This document shows, piece after piece, positions 1-6,108 of a DNA stretch of 7,702 nt (the first letter of the stretch is position 1; the number at the start of each line of letters is the position of its first letter). The position numbers were made by a program, and so were the translations under genes. The stretch is from NCBI GenBank assembly GCA_018971455.1, contig JAGXAV010000085.1:1-7702 (forward strand), in the 5' to 3' direction. The notes below the pieces were generated by a model, which was given only the letters and a program-made list of their open reading frames with translations, made no database searches and had not been told where the DNA came from. The stretch is from Rhodospirillales bacterium (GTDB lineage: Bacteria; Pseudomonadota; Alphaproteobacteria; Acetobacterales; Acetobacteraceae).

Positions 1-594
1 GACGGGGTGCTCGCCATCCTGGAAGCCTATTTCCCGATCTCCGAGCAGGGGGTGGAGGATTATTTCCGCGCCGTGGCCGAGGCCACCCCCGGCCCGGTCG
101 TTCTCTACACGAATCCGCAATTCCAGCGCTCGGACCTTTCCCTGCCGGTCATCCGCCGCCTCGCCGAGATTCCCAACATCGGCTACATCAAGGACGCCTC
201 GACCAATACCGGCCGGCTGCTCTCGATCCTGAACGAAACCGAGGGCAAGCTGGGCGTGTTCGCCGCCTCGGCCCACATTCCGGCCTGCGTCATGATGATC
301 GGCGGCGTCGGATGGATGGCCGGGCCGGCCTGCGTCGTGCCGCGACAGAGCGTGGCGCTCTACGACCTCGCCCGGCGCGGCGAGTGGCCAGCGGCCATGG
401 CGTTGCAGCGCGAGCTCTGGGCGGTCAACCAGGCCTTCGCGAAATACGCCCTCGCCGCCTGCATCAAGGGCGCGCTGGAGTTGCAGGGCTTCCCGGTCGG
501 CGCCCCCCTGCCGCCGCAGAGCCCGCTGAGCAGCGCCGGCCGCGAGGAAGTGCGCGGCATCCTGGAAAAAATCGGCGCGCTGCCCCGCCCATGA
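1..594 (+). CDS. DHDPS/NAL-family class I aldolase or lyase, 3' part (5' end outside window)
   Basis: The frame is open from the first base and encodes 197 residues before the TGA. It is the C-terminal two thirds of a (beta/alpha)8-barrel protein of the dihydrodipicolinate synthase / N-acetylneuraminate lyase superfamily. Numbering from the first codon, Tyr36 in LYTNP is the conserved catalytic tyrosine and Lys64 in YIKDAS is the Schiff-base lysine. Their spacing of 28 matches Tyr133 and Lys161 of E. coli DapA, so about 97 N-terminal residues lie outside the window. The family splits or condenses pyruvate-type 2-oxo acids in the cytosol. Substrate cannot be read from this part, and many such paralogues are not lysine-biosynthetic DapA. 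A 71-bp gap separates it from the alpha/beta hydrolase on the same strand, so co-transcription is possible. The downstream ureide genes yield glyoxylate, so a 4-hydroxy-2-oxoglutarate aldolase-like role is conceivable, but this is inference. Family assignment is firm; specific function is unknown. Confidence 0.9.
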   Translation, partial: DGVLAILEAYFPISEQGVEDYFRAVAEATPGPVVLYTNPQFQRSDLSLPVIRRLAEIPNIGYIKDASTNTGRLLSILNETEGKLGVFAASAHIPACVMMIGGVGWMAGPACVVPRQSVALYDLARRGEWPAAMALQRELWAVNQAFAKYALAACIKGALELQGFPVGAPLPPQSPLSSAGREEVRGILEKIGALPRP

Positions 595-665
595 CGCGCA
601 CGCGGTGACCGGCCACCGCCGGCCGAGGGCCATCCGCACGACCGTATGAGGCAGGGAGGGGGACG

Positions 666-1529
666 ATGGAGCATCTGACGGTTCAGGCGAATGGCGGCAC
701 GTTTCACGTCGCACGCACAGGGCACGGGCAGCCGCTGCTTCTGCTCCATGGCTGGCCCGAATTCTGGCTGACCTGGGAGCCGGTGATGCGGCGCCTCGGC
801 GAACGCTACCTCGTCATCGCGCCCGATCTTCGCGGCTTCGGCGACAGCACGAAGCCTGACGGCCCATGGGGTGCGGCGGACCACGCGGCGGACATGTTGG
901 CCCTGCTCGATGCCATGAAGCTGGGCCGCGTCGGCGTGGTCGGCCACGATGTCGGCGGCGCCGTCATGCAACCCCTGGCACGGGCCGTGCCGGACCGGTT
1001 CGCTGGCCTGTTCTTCTTCGATTTCGTCTATCCCGGAATCGGCGCCCGCATGGGCACGCCCGACCGGCTCAATGAAATCTGGTATCAATCCTTCCACCAG
1101 ATGGACATGGCGCCGGCGCTGCTGAGCAGTTCGCGGGAAGCCTGCGCCCTCTATATCGGCCACATCCTGCGCCACTGGGCCCACCGCAAGGACGCGTTCG
1201 ACGATGTCATGGACGAGTTCGTGGAGAATTTCCTCAAACCCGGCAACCTCGCCGGCGGCTTTGCCTATTACCGCGCCGCCCATGCCGGACGGATCGCCAT
1301 GATGCAGGGACACGCGCCCGCCCTGCCCCCGATCACGACACCAGCCTGCGTGCGCTGGGCCGAGCATGACCCCCTCTTTCCCTTCGCCTGGACGGACCGC
1401 CTCGCAGAGAGCTTCGCGGTGCTGGACCTGAAACCCTTGCCCGGCGTGGGGCATTTTCCGCATCGCGAGGCGCCGGATCTGGCGGCGGCGGAGATCGCCG
1501 GGTTCTTCCGGCGAATCTGGCCCCGGTGA
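666..1529 (+). CDS. Alpha/beta hydrolase with Asp nucleophile (epoxide hydrolase / dehalogenase-like)
   Basis: This is a 287-residue cytosolic alpha/beta-hydrolase with no signal peptide or membrane segment. HGWP at 28-31 forms the oxyanion-hole region. DLRGFGDS follows at 54-61. The nucleophile elbow GHDVGG at 93-98 places Asp95 as nucleophile, Asp235 in EHDP is the likely acid, and His263 in VGHFPH is the general base. An Asp nucleophile points to the epoxide hydrolase / haloalkane dehalogenase branch rather than the Ser esterases. The cap lies at roughly 125-225 and contains Tyr201-Tyr202 followed by Arg, a common pattern in epoxide hydrolases, where cap tyrosines assist ring opening. The HDRGGR pattern I recall for fluoroacetate dehalogenases is absent. 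ATG is preceded by a strong purine-rich Shine-Dalgarno (AGGGAGGGGG, ending 3-4 bases upstream), which supports this start. It sits between the DHDPS-family gene and allE, 74 bp before allE. The physiological substrate is unknown. Confidence 0.9.
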   Translation: MEHLTVQANGGTFHVARTGHGQPLLLLHGWPEFWLTWEPVMRRLGERYLVIAPDLRGFGDSTKPDGPWGAADHAADMLALLDAMKLGRVGVVGHDVGGAVMQPLARAVPDRFAGLFFFDFVYPGIGARMGTPDRLNEIWYQSFHQMDMAPALLSSSREACALYIGHILRHWAHRKDAFDDVMDEFVENFLKPGNLAGGFAYYRAAHAGRIAMMQGHAPALPPITTPACVRWAEHDPLFPFAWTDRLAESFAVLDLKPLPGVGHFPHREAPDLAAAEIAGFFRRIWPR

Positions 1530-1603
1530 GCAGGCCGATGACGCCCCTGCCCCGGACGTGACGCGCCGCGGGCCGATCCCCCGCCAACAGGAAGGCTGAC
1601 ACC

Positions 1604-2374
1604 ATGCCCCACGCCAACCCGCCGCCCGGCATTTTCGGCCATAACCGCACGATGGTGACGCCGCATTACGCGGTCATGCCGCCGGAGGGCATCCTCGAAA
1701 GCCGCCTTGCCTATCTGCGCGACACGCTCGTGCGCTTTCACACCTCGCCCGCCATGGGCGCACGCTTCGCCCAGGCGCTGCTCGAGATGGCGCCCGCCGG
1801 CGGCACGACGCAGCCAATCGCCGACGGGCTGGAGCACTTCCTCTACATCGTCTCCGGCACGCTGGAGATCGGCATCGGGGCCGAGCGCGCGGCCCTCGGC
1901 GCCGGAGGATTTGCCTACGCCCCGGCCGGCGCGGCCCTGGACATGCGGGCGCGGGACTCCGTGCGCGCGATCTGGATCAAGCGCCCCTACGAGGCCATTT
2001 CCGGCCATCGGAGCCCGGCTCCGATCTTCGGCCATCGGGACCAGGTGGCGCCGCGCCGGAAGCACACCGAGGGCCGCATTTGGCAGCATCTTCTGCCGGA
2101 CGAGGATTTCGCCTTCGACATGGCGGTGAACATCCTGAGCTTCGCCCCCGGGACCCATTTTCCGTTCGTCGAAACCCACATCATGGAGCACGGGCTCTAC
2201 ATGCTCCAGGGACAGGGGCTCTACCTGCTCGGACGCGACTGGCACGAGTGCTGGACGGGCGATTTCATCTGGATGGGGTCGTATGTGCCGCAGCAATTCT
2301 ACTGCACCGGATGGCAGGACGCCGCCTACCTCCTCTACAAGGACATCAACCGCGACATCGCCTTCGCCCGATGA
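1604..2374 (+). CDS. allE: (S)-ureidoglycine aminohydrolase, bicupin
   Basis: The 256-residue protein is a double-cupin enzyme of the AllE/UGHY (YlbA) family. It hydrolyses (S)-ureidoglycine, formed from allantoate, to (S)-ureidoglycolate and ammonia. The C-terminal cupin has the family signature: Glu190, His192 and His196 in VETHIMEHG plus Gln230 in VPQQF form the metal site (Mn2+ in characterised members). Tyr207 and Lys246 lie at the spacings of the substrate-contacting residues of plant UGAH. The N-terminal cupin (about 45-125, LEHFLYIVSGTLEIG) lacks an equivalent metal set, as expected for the family. Length matches the E. coli protein. The start is supported by AGGAAGG about ten bases upstream. 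The stop overlaps the allA start (ATGA), so the two are translationally coupled and catalyse consecutive steps. Allantoinase and allantoate amidohydrolase genes are not in this window. Assignment is strong. Confidence 0.95.
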   Translation: MPHANPPPGIFGHNRTMVTPHYAVMPPEGILESRLAYLRDTLVRFHTSPAMGARFAQALLEMAPAGGTTQPIADGLEHFLYIVSGTLEIGIGAERAALGAGGFAYAPAGAALDMRARDSVRAIWIKRPYEAISGHRSPAPIFGHRDQVAPRRKHTEGRIWQHLLPDEDFAFDMAVNILSFAPGTHFPFVETHIMEHGLYMLQGQGLYLLGRDWHECWTGDFIWMGSYVPQQFYCTGWQDAAYLLYKDINRDIAFAR

Positions 2375-2880
2375 CACGCGAGATCACGCCCGCCCCGCTG
2401 ACCCGGGCGGATTTCGCCCCGTACGGCACGGTGATCGAAATACCGCCCACCGGCGGCTATGCCGCCAATGGCGGAACCGCACTGCGATTTGACGATCTGA
2501 CCGAGCTGGTGCTGACAGCGCCGGGCGGCCGGCCGCAGATGAGCCTGATGCGCGTGACGCCGACGGCCCTGCCGATGGAATGCCGGTCCATGGAGCGGCA
2601 TCCACGGTCGAGCCAGCTGTTCATGCCGTTTTCCGGCCGCGCCTTCCTGGTGATCGTCGCACTTGGCCCGCATGCCCCCGACCCTGCGAGCCTGCGGGCC
2701 TTTCGCACGAATGGCGCCCAGGGGGTGAATTTCGCCCCCGGCACATGGCACCACGCGGCGCTCGCCATTGGCGGGCCGACCGACTTCCTCGTCATCGGCC
2801 ACGCCAGCAAATACGCCGACTGCGACATCGCAGCACTCGCCGGGATCACGATCCGCCGGCCTCCGCCCGACATGGCCTGA
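2371..2880 (+). CDS. allA: Ureidoglycolate lyase
   Basis: This 169-residue cupin-type enzyme of the AllA family splits (S)-ureidoglycolate into glyoxylate and urea, the step after AllE. Family landmarks are ERHPRSSQLFMP at 75-86, LRAFRTNGAQGVNF at 108-121, and GTWHH at 124-128, which matches the family's WHH motif. E. coli AllA is 160 residues, so the length is normal. The open frame continues upstream to 2080 inside allE, but homology begins exactly at the ATG that overlaps the allE stop as ATGA. The longer forms are therefore rejected. No good Shine-Dalgarno precedes this ATG, which fits translational coupling to allE. The gene ends 41 bp before the convergent stop of the membrane reductase gene. 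Products feed glyoxylate metabolism and urease or urea export, neither of which is visible here. Confidence 0.95.
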   Translation: MTREITPAPLTRADFAPYGTVIEIPPTGGYAANGGTALRFDDLTELVLTAPGGRPQMSLMRVTPTALPMECRSMERHPRSSQLFMPFSGRAFLVIVALGPHAPDPASLRAFRTNGAQGVNFAPGTWHHAALAIGGPTDFLVIGHASKYADCDIAALAGITIRRPPPDMA

Positions 2881-2883
2881 CGG

Positions 2884-2915
2884 CGCCGCGCACCCGCCCG
2901 CCCGCGCGTGCGGCG
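2884..2915. terminator. Possible bidirectional hairpin between convergent genes
   Basis: The 41-bp gap between the allA stop and the convergent reductase stop can form a GC hairpin. CGCC plus GCAC (2884-2893, with a 2-base GC bulge) pairs with GTGC plus GGCG (2908-2915). There is no T-run on either side, so it is not a classic intrinsic terminator. Its position between converging genes is the main argument for it, and the very high GC content makes chance pairing likely. Confidence 0.3.
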
Positions 2916-2921
2916 CGCGCG

Positions 2922-4439
2922 TCAGGCGAAGCCCGGAAAATAATCGAGCCGGATGCGCGACCGCGGCACGCCCAGCTGCCGCAACGCCTGCTGGAAGCGC
3001 ACCACCATGGCGTGCGGCCCCGAGATGTAGAAGGTCCGCTCGGTCCAGTCCGGAATTTCCCGCCGGATCAGATCCTCGTCGATATAGCCCTCATGCACGT
3101 CATACCCCGGCGCCTCGGGCTCGGCGACGGCGTAGACGATGCGCAGGCCCAGATGGTGTCTGGCGTGGTGGAAGATCTCGCTATAGGCCACGTCCGCCAG
3201 CCTGTTGTTGCCGTACAGCATCACGATCGAGCGCGGCTCACCGCGATTGACCAGCTCCTGGATCATGCTTCGGAACGGCGTGATGCCGATGCCGCCGGCA
3301 ATGAAGGCGAGCTTTTCGGTGGGATCCTTCGGCAGCGTGAAGCTGCCGGCGATCTGCGAGCCGAAGATCACGTCCCCGGGCTGCATGGATGAGAGCGACG
3401 CCTTGAAGGTGCTCGGCTCGTGGTAGAATTTGACCCCGAGACGAACCTCCTTCTCGCTCGGCGCCGACGCAATGGTGAAGGGCCGGCGATTGCCCCGGTT
3501 GTCCGGATTGGTGACGTCGAGCGTCCAGTCGAGATACTGGCCGGCCTGAAACGCCAGCTTCTGGTCCGGCTGGAACACATAATCGTAGCAGCCGGCCGCC
3601 ATTTTTTCGATGCGCAACAGCGTCAGCTTGAAACGCCCCTTGGGGCTGACGGCATAGGCAAAAAGATTGCCCGCGAGGAAGGCCATCTCCGGCGTCGGAT
3701 ACAGGCTGCCGATATGGACGTTGGGCGATGACAGCGCGCCGACGATGGCGCCGAACACCAGGCGCGACCATTTTCCGTGCGCCGCCGTCAGCGGCTCGGT
3801 CAGCATCGCAAAACCGGCGAACAGCAGCGGCGAGTAGAGAAACGTCTGCTCGATCCCCATGCCCACCATGTCGAGCGGCGTGGTGAGCAGCGTCGCCACC
3901 AGATTGGCCAGAACATAGGCGCCGATCATGTCGAACCGCTGCACCTTGCGGGTCACCATCATGCCGCCGAGCAGCACCACGGGAAGCAGCGTGAGGTTCC
4001 CGCCGACCCACCAGGTCGCCGGGCGATTGAGCACGAGGGCGGCGATCACCGCGCCGATGGCGACCGGATTGAAGACATGCTTGCGCCCGATGGCGAGGAG
4101 AAATTTCGAGGCAATGGCAATGAAGGATGCGAGCAGAAGCCCGGCAACCCCCGCCCCGTCGGCCGAGGTGACGGGCGGCAGGATCAACGTCAGGATCAGC
4201 GCCGTGATGGTGAATGATTCGGTGTTGGCGGGAACCCTCAGAAACTCGGTGAACAGCCGGTTCGTCACCCAGCACGTGCCGAGAACCAGCACGAACGAGA
4301 AGGTCAGTGCCGTCGGATCCTCGGGCACCAGCCTTGCGAAGCCGAGCAGGAATGTGATGCCGACGAGACCGCCAGTGTAGTACAGGACCAGCCGGTACAT
4401 GGTGACGCGGTTGAGCGTGCGATCGATCAGTTTCATCAT
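2922..4439 (-). CDS. NqrB/RnfD-like membrane domain fused to FAD/NAD(P)-binding ferredoxin-reductase domain
   Basis: This 505-residue fusion has two halves. Residues about 15-265 hold nine or ten hydrophobic spans resembling NqrB/RnfD; landmarks are HVFNPVAIG at 121-129, LTEPLTA at 213-219 and SRLVFGAIVGAL at 225-236. Residues about 268-505 form a ferredoxin-NADP reductase-like module with RPFTIAS at 319-325 (FAD), GGIGITPF at 382-389 (NAD(P) pyrophosphate loop), YISGPHAMV at 471-479 and a terminal DYFPGFA. No 2Fe-2S domain follows. The likely role is to take electrons from cytosolic NAD(P)H through FAD and pass them across the membrane, presumably to the FMN_bind protein of the same operon. 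The loop that carries threonine-linked FMN in RnfD/NqrB (pattern S/GxATP) appears missing: only about 35 residues separate FNP from LGGMM, far fewer than in E. coli RsxD. The start is the first of two adjacent ATGs, overlapping the apbE stop as ATGA; the second ATG (4436) is an alternative. Direction and partner of electron flow are inferred. Confidence 0.9.
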   Translation of the reverse strand: MMKLIDRTLNRVTMYRLVLYYTGGLVGITFLLGFARLVPEDPTALTFSFVLVLGTCWVTNRLFTEFLRVPANTESFTITALILTLILPPVTSADGAGVAGLLLASFIAIASKFLLAIGRKHVFNPVAIGAVIAALVLNRPATWWVGGNLTLLPVVLLGGMMVTRKVQRFDMIGAYVLANLVATLLTTPLDMVGMGIEQTFLYSPLLFAGFAMLTEPLTAAHGKWSRLVFGAIVGALSSPNVHIGSLYPTPEMAFLAGNLFAYAVSPKGRFKLTLLRIEKMAAGCYDYVFQPDQKLAFQAGQYLDWTLDVTNPDNRGNRRPFTIASAPSEKEVRLGVKFYHEPSTFKASLSSMQPGDVIFGSQIAGSFTLPKDPTEKLAFIAGGIGITPFRSMIQELVNRGEPRSIVMLYGNNRLADVAYSEIFHHARHHLGLRIVYAVAEPEAPGYDVHEGYIDEDLIRREIPDWTERTFYISGPHAMVVRFQQALRQLGVPRSRIRLDYFPGFA

Positions 4440-5179
4440 GTCACGACATAATCCTTGAACCCGCTCGTCTGTGTGGCGACGCCATCCGCCCCGATGACGT
4501 AGCCCTCGAGACCGGCAAACTCCTCGATGAAGTAGATCCCGTCCTGCCCCATGGCAAAGGCCGCGGTGGCCAGGCGGTCCGCCTCGAGCACGTCCGCGCC
4601 GATGACGGTCAGACTGACGATATCCTCGATCGGCCGGGCCGGCCGGTGCGGGTCGTAGATGTGCTGCCCCCGCACATAGGTGCCCGATGTGGCGACCCCC
4701 CGCCCGCGCGGCCGGATGGCCTTGATGGTTTCCGCCTCGTTGAACGGATTGCGGATCCCGATGCACCATTCCTCGCCATTCGCGGCCCGCCCCTGGCTTT
4801 GAATGTCGCCACCGGCATCGACGAGAAAATTGCCGGCGCCGCCGCTCGCGATCATGCGCGCGGCATTGCGGATCGCCCAGCCCTTGACGATGCCGGACGG
4901 ATCAAGCCGCCCGTCGGGGCGGCGGATATCGAAATATCCGCACGTGTCCCGCCTTGTGCGCTCGGCGATCCGCAGTACCTCGCACATCTCGGCGCTTACC
5001 GCGTCTTCGGCAATCCGGCCGTCATTGAGGCCGGAGATCTCGCTGTCCGGCCGGAACACGCTGAACCGCCGCTCGACGGCCGCGAAATACGCGAAGGCCG
5101 CGTCGATCAGCGAGGCCGCCGCGCCGTCAACGACCTCGACCGTGATCGGCATCCCCATGAGGATCTGCGTCTGGCGCAT
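4436..5179 (-). CDS. apbE: ApbE-family FAD:protein FMN transferase
   Basis: This 247-residue member of the ApbE family uses FAD and Mg2+ to attach FMN by a phosphoester bond to a Thr/Ser in target proteins. Motifs in order: ERRFSVFRPDSEIS at 36-49, DPSGIVKGWA at 93-102, FLVDAGGDI at 118-126, VATSGTYVRG at 162-171, HIYDP at 173-177, and EADRLATAAFAMG at 199-211, where Asp201 and Thr205 correspond to the metal-binding acidic/Thr pair. The protein starts directly in the catalytic domain (MGMPITVEV at 8-16) with no signal peptide or lipobox. Many Gram-negative ApbE proteins are exported lipoproteins, so this one looks cytosolic as annotated. It lies between the FMN_bind gene (21 bp upstream) and the reductase fusion (ATGA overlap), so its natural substrate is most likely the SGAT threonine of the FMN_bind neighbour. 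The Shine-Dalgarno is weak (GGCGGG). Confidence 0.93.
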   Translation of the reverse strand: MRQTQILMGMPITVEVVDGAAASLIDAAFAYFAAVERRFSVFRPDSEISGLNDGRIAEDAVSAEMCEVLRIAERTRRDTCGYFDIRRPDGRLDPSGIVKGWAIRNAARMIASGGAGNFLVDAGGDIQSQGRAANGEEWCIGIRNPFNEAETIKAIRPRGRGVATSGTYVRGQHIYDPHRPARPIEDIVSLTVIGADVLEADRLATAAFAMGQDGIYFIEEFAGLEGYVIGADGVATQTSGFKDYVVT

Positions 5180-5200
5180 GACGGCCCGCCGCCGGACCGC

Positions 5201-5686
5201 TCAGCCGGACGCCCGGCGCAGAGCGACGCTCACCGAACGCAGGAAGGCGCGGCTGGTCAGGGTGGCGCCCGAGACGGCGTGAACGCGGGCGCTCTGCGCC
5301 CTGATGACCTCGCGCTCCAGCAAGGGCAGGGCGCGATGGGCGATGCGCCGGCTCGTCACCCGGTCGGAGGGGTAGCGCAGCACGTTGACGGCGGCGAGCT
5401 TGCCGCCGGTGACGACCACCTGCACCTGCACCCAGCCGTAATAGGCGCTGAAGGCGGGGCCGGTGAAGCGGCCATCGTGATAGCCACGCCGGATACTGGC
5501 CACGAGGTGCAGCAGCGCGCTGCGCGGCGCGGGCGGCTCCGTCACCGGCATCGCGACATGAACCGGGGCGGGCCCCGCCGCACCCGATGCCCATCCCTGC
5601 CTCGCATCCACCGGCCCGACGACGGCAACGCCAAGCACCGCCGCCACGGGCACACCGAGGGCGGCAGACCATCTGGAATATCGCAT
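5201..5686 (-). CDS. Exported FMN_bind domain protein with SGAT flavinylation site
   Basis: This 161-residue protein has an N-terminal Sec-type signal peptide (Arg2 and Arg5, hydrophobic core about 8-24, probable cleavage after VDA at 26-28). A proline/alanine-rich linker follows to about residue 55, then one FMN_bind domain. Domain landmarks are DGRFTG at 71-76, YYGWVQVQV at 82-90, GGKLAAVNVL at 94-103, and the attachment motif VHAVSGATLTS at 135-145. Thr142 is the predicted site of covalent FMN. The Asp that usually begins this motif is His136 here. The mature protein would act outside the cytoplasmic membrane as a one-flavin electron carrier, with ApbE as modifier and the membrane reductase as donor. 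The ATG at 5686 has AAGGG at a good distance upstream; a TTG one codon earlier (5689) is a less likely start. It is the first gene of the minus-strand operon and faces the divergent COG4705 gene. Final acceptor unknown. Confidence 0.88.
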   Translation of the reverse strand: MRYSRWSAALGVPVAAVLGVAVVGPVDARQGWASGAAGPAPVHVAMPVTEPPAPRSALLHLVASIRRGYHDGRFTGPAFSAYYGWVQVQVVVTGGKLAAVNVLRYPSDRVTSRRIAHRALPLLEREVIRAQSARVHAVSGATLTSRAFLRSVSVALRRASG

Positions 5687-5914
5687 CAAACACCCTTTCG
5701 TGCGCCGAGCCGCGCCGGAGCGCTTTGACTAGCCGAAACAGCTTACAGGAACCTGATGGCGGCAGCCTCGGCCCGGCACGCCCATGACGACCGCCCTGCC
5801 GGTTGGCAGCTCCGGCCGCGCCACGGTTCGGGCCGGCCCGCCCGCGACGAACTCACCGATCAATGCCTGCCGGCTGCCGGCTGGAGAACGGCCCCGCCCG
5901 CGCCTGGCAACCTT

Positions 5915-5928
5915 TTGATATAGATGAA
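5915..5928. promoter_or_regulatory. Candidate FNR/FixK-type box
   Basis: TTGAT-ATAG-ATGAA matches the FNR/Anr/FixK consensus TTGAT-N4-ATCAA at nine of ten defined positions. The mismatch is in the right half-site (G for C), which is a core contact position. It sits about 180 bp from the COG4705 start and 229 bp from the FMN_bind start. Oxygen- or nitric-oxide-responsive control of a redox operon would make sense, but one imperfect site is weak evidence. Confidence 0.35.
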
Positions 5929-5960
5929 TTTTCCATGCCAACTGAGTCAACCCCAAACGC

Positions 5961-5986
5961 AACGCTCCCGCCAACGCGGCAGCGTT
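5961..5986. repeat. Inverted repeat, possible operator or hairpin
   Basis: AACGCT (5961-5966) and AGCGTT (5981-5986) are perfect inverted copies 14 bases apart. Inside them GCC (5970-5972) can pair with GGC (5978-5980), giving a nine-pair stem with a CCC bulge. It lies 122 bp before the COG4705 start. It could be an operator or a leader structure. Confidence 0.35.
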
Positions 5987-6097
5987 TCGGACGACCCACG
6001 GAACGATTGCAACAACAGACTGATTGGGAATTGCCAACATCCAGGCGATGCCTCGCCAACCTTGCCCGCAGCATTGTGGCCCAGACCACCACCGAAC

Positions 6098-6101
6098 GAG
6101 G
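6098..6101 (+). promoter_or_regulatory. Shine-Dalgarno that fixes the COG4705 start
   Basis: GAGG lies seven bases before the ATG at 6109. The in-frame upstream candidates at 5803 and 5935 have no comparable site, and the family-like sequence starts only after 6109. This therefore decides the start. Confidence 0.65.
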
Positions 6102-6108
6102 TTTTCGC

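Larger units (their letters stand above)
5687..6108. other. Divergent intergenic control region (422 bp)
   Basis: No convincing gene lies here. The region must hold promoters for both the minus-strand flavin operon and the plus-strand COG4705 gene. Visible elements are an imperfect FNR/FixK-like box (5915-5928) in a locally AT-rich patch, an AACGCT/AGCGTT inverted repeat (5961-5986), a 12-bp palindrome CGGGCCGGCCCG (5829-5840), a near-palindrome TTGGGAATTGCCAA (6024-6037), and repeated GCCAAC/GTTGGC hexamers (5802, 5937, 5970, 6033, 6055). The plus frame is open through the right part and joins the COG4705 gene, but it has no family resemblance. I could not place a convincing sigma-70 promoter by eye. 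Confidence 0.6.

Noticed and set aside
360..1463. Long minus-strand open frame opposite the DHDPS-family gene and the hydrolase
   Set aside because: It is antisense to recognised genes and spans their intergenic gap; no motif was recognised.
666..1529. Fluoroacetate dehalogenase assignment for the alpha/beta hydrolase
   Set aside because: The nucleophile region reads GHDVGGAV rather than the GHDRGGR pattern expected for that group, so only the broader Asp-nucleophile class is supported.
2080..2370. N-terminal extension of allA within allE
   Set aside because: AllA homology begins at the ATG at 2371, which overlaps the allE stop; the upstream codons are allE read in another frame.
1268..2377. 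Long minus-strand open frame (369 codons) opposite the hydrolase and allE
   Set aside because: It overlaps two well-recognised plus-strand genes, has no family resemblance and is of low-complexity Arg/Gly/Ala character, as expected from antisense of GC-rich coding DNA.
4440..4769. N-terminal extension of the membrane reductase within apbE
   Set aside because: The added residues are apbE in another frame, and the ATGATG overlapping the apbE stop gives a normal start.
4646..5728. Long plus-strand open frame opposite apbE and the FMN_bind gene
   Set aside because: The minus strand here encodes clear ApbE and FMN_bind motifs; this frame is an Arg/Pro/Gly-rich shadow.
5868..5881. Tandem TGCCGGC-TGCCGGC repeat
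   Set aside because: It is only two short units in GC-rich DNA; there is no sign of an array or of function.
5905..5919. Sigma-54 promoter (TGGCAACCTTTTGAT)
   Set aside because: The -24-like GG is present, but the invariant -12 GC is replaced by AT.
5803..6108. 102-residue N-terminal extension of the COG4705 protein
   Set aside because: It is polar, low-complexity and unlike the family; the ATG at 6109 has a GAGG ribosome site.
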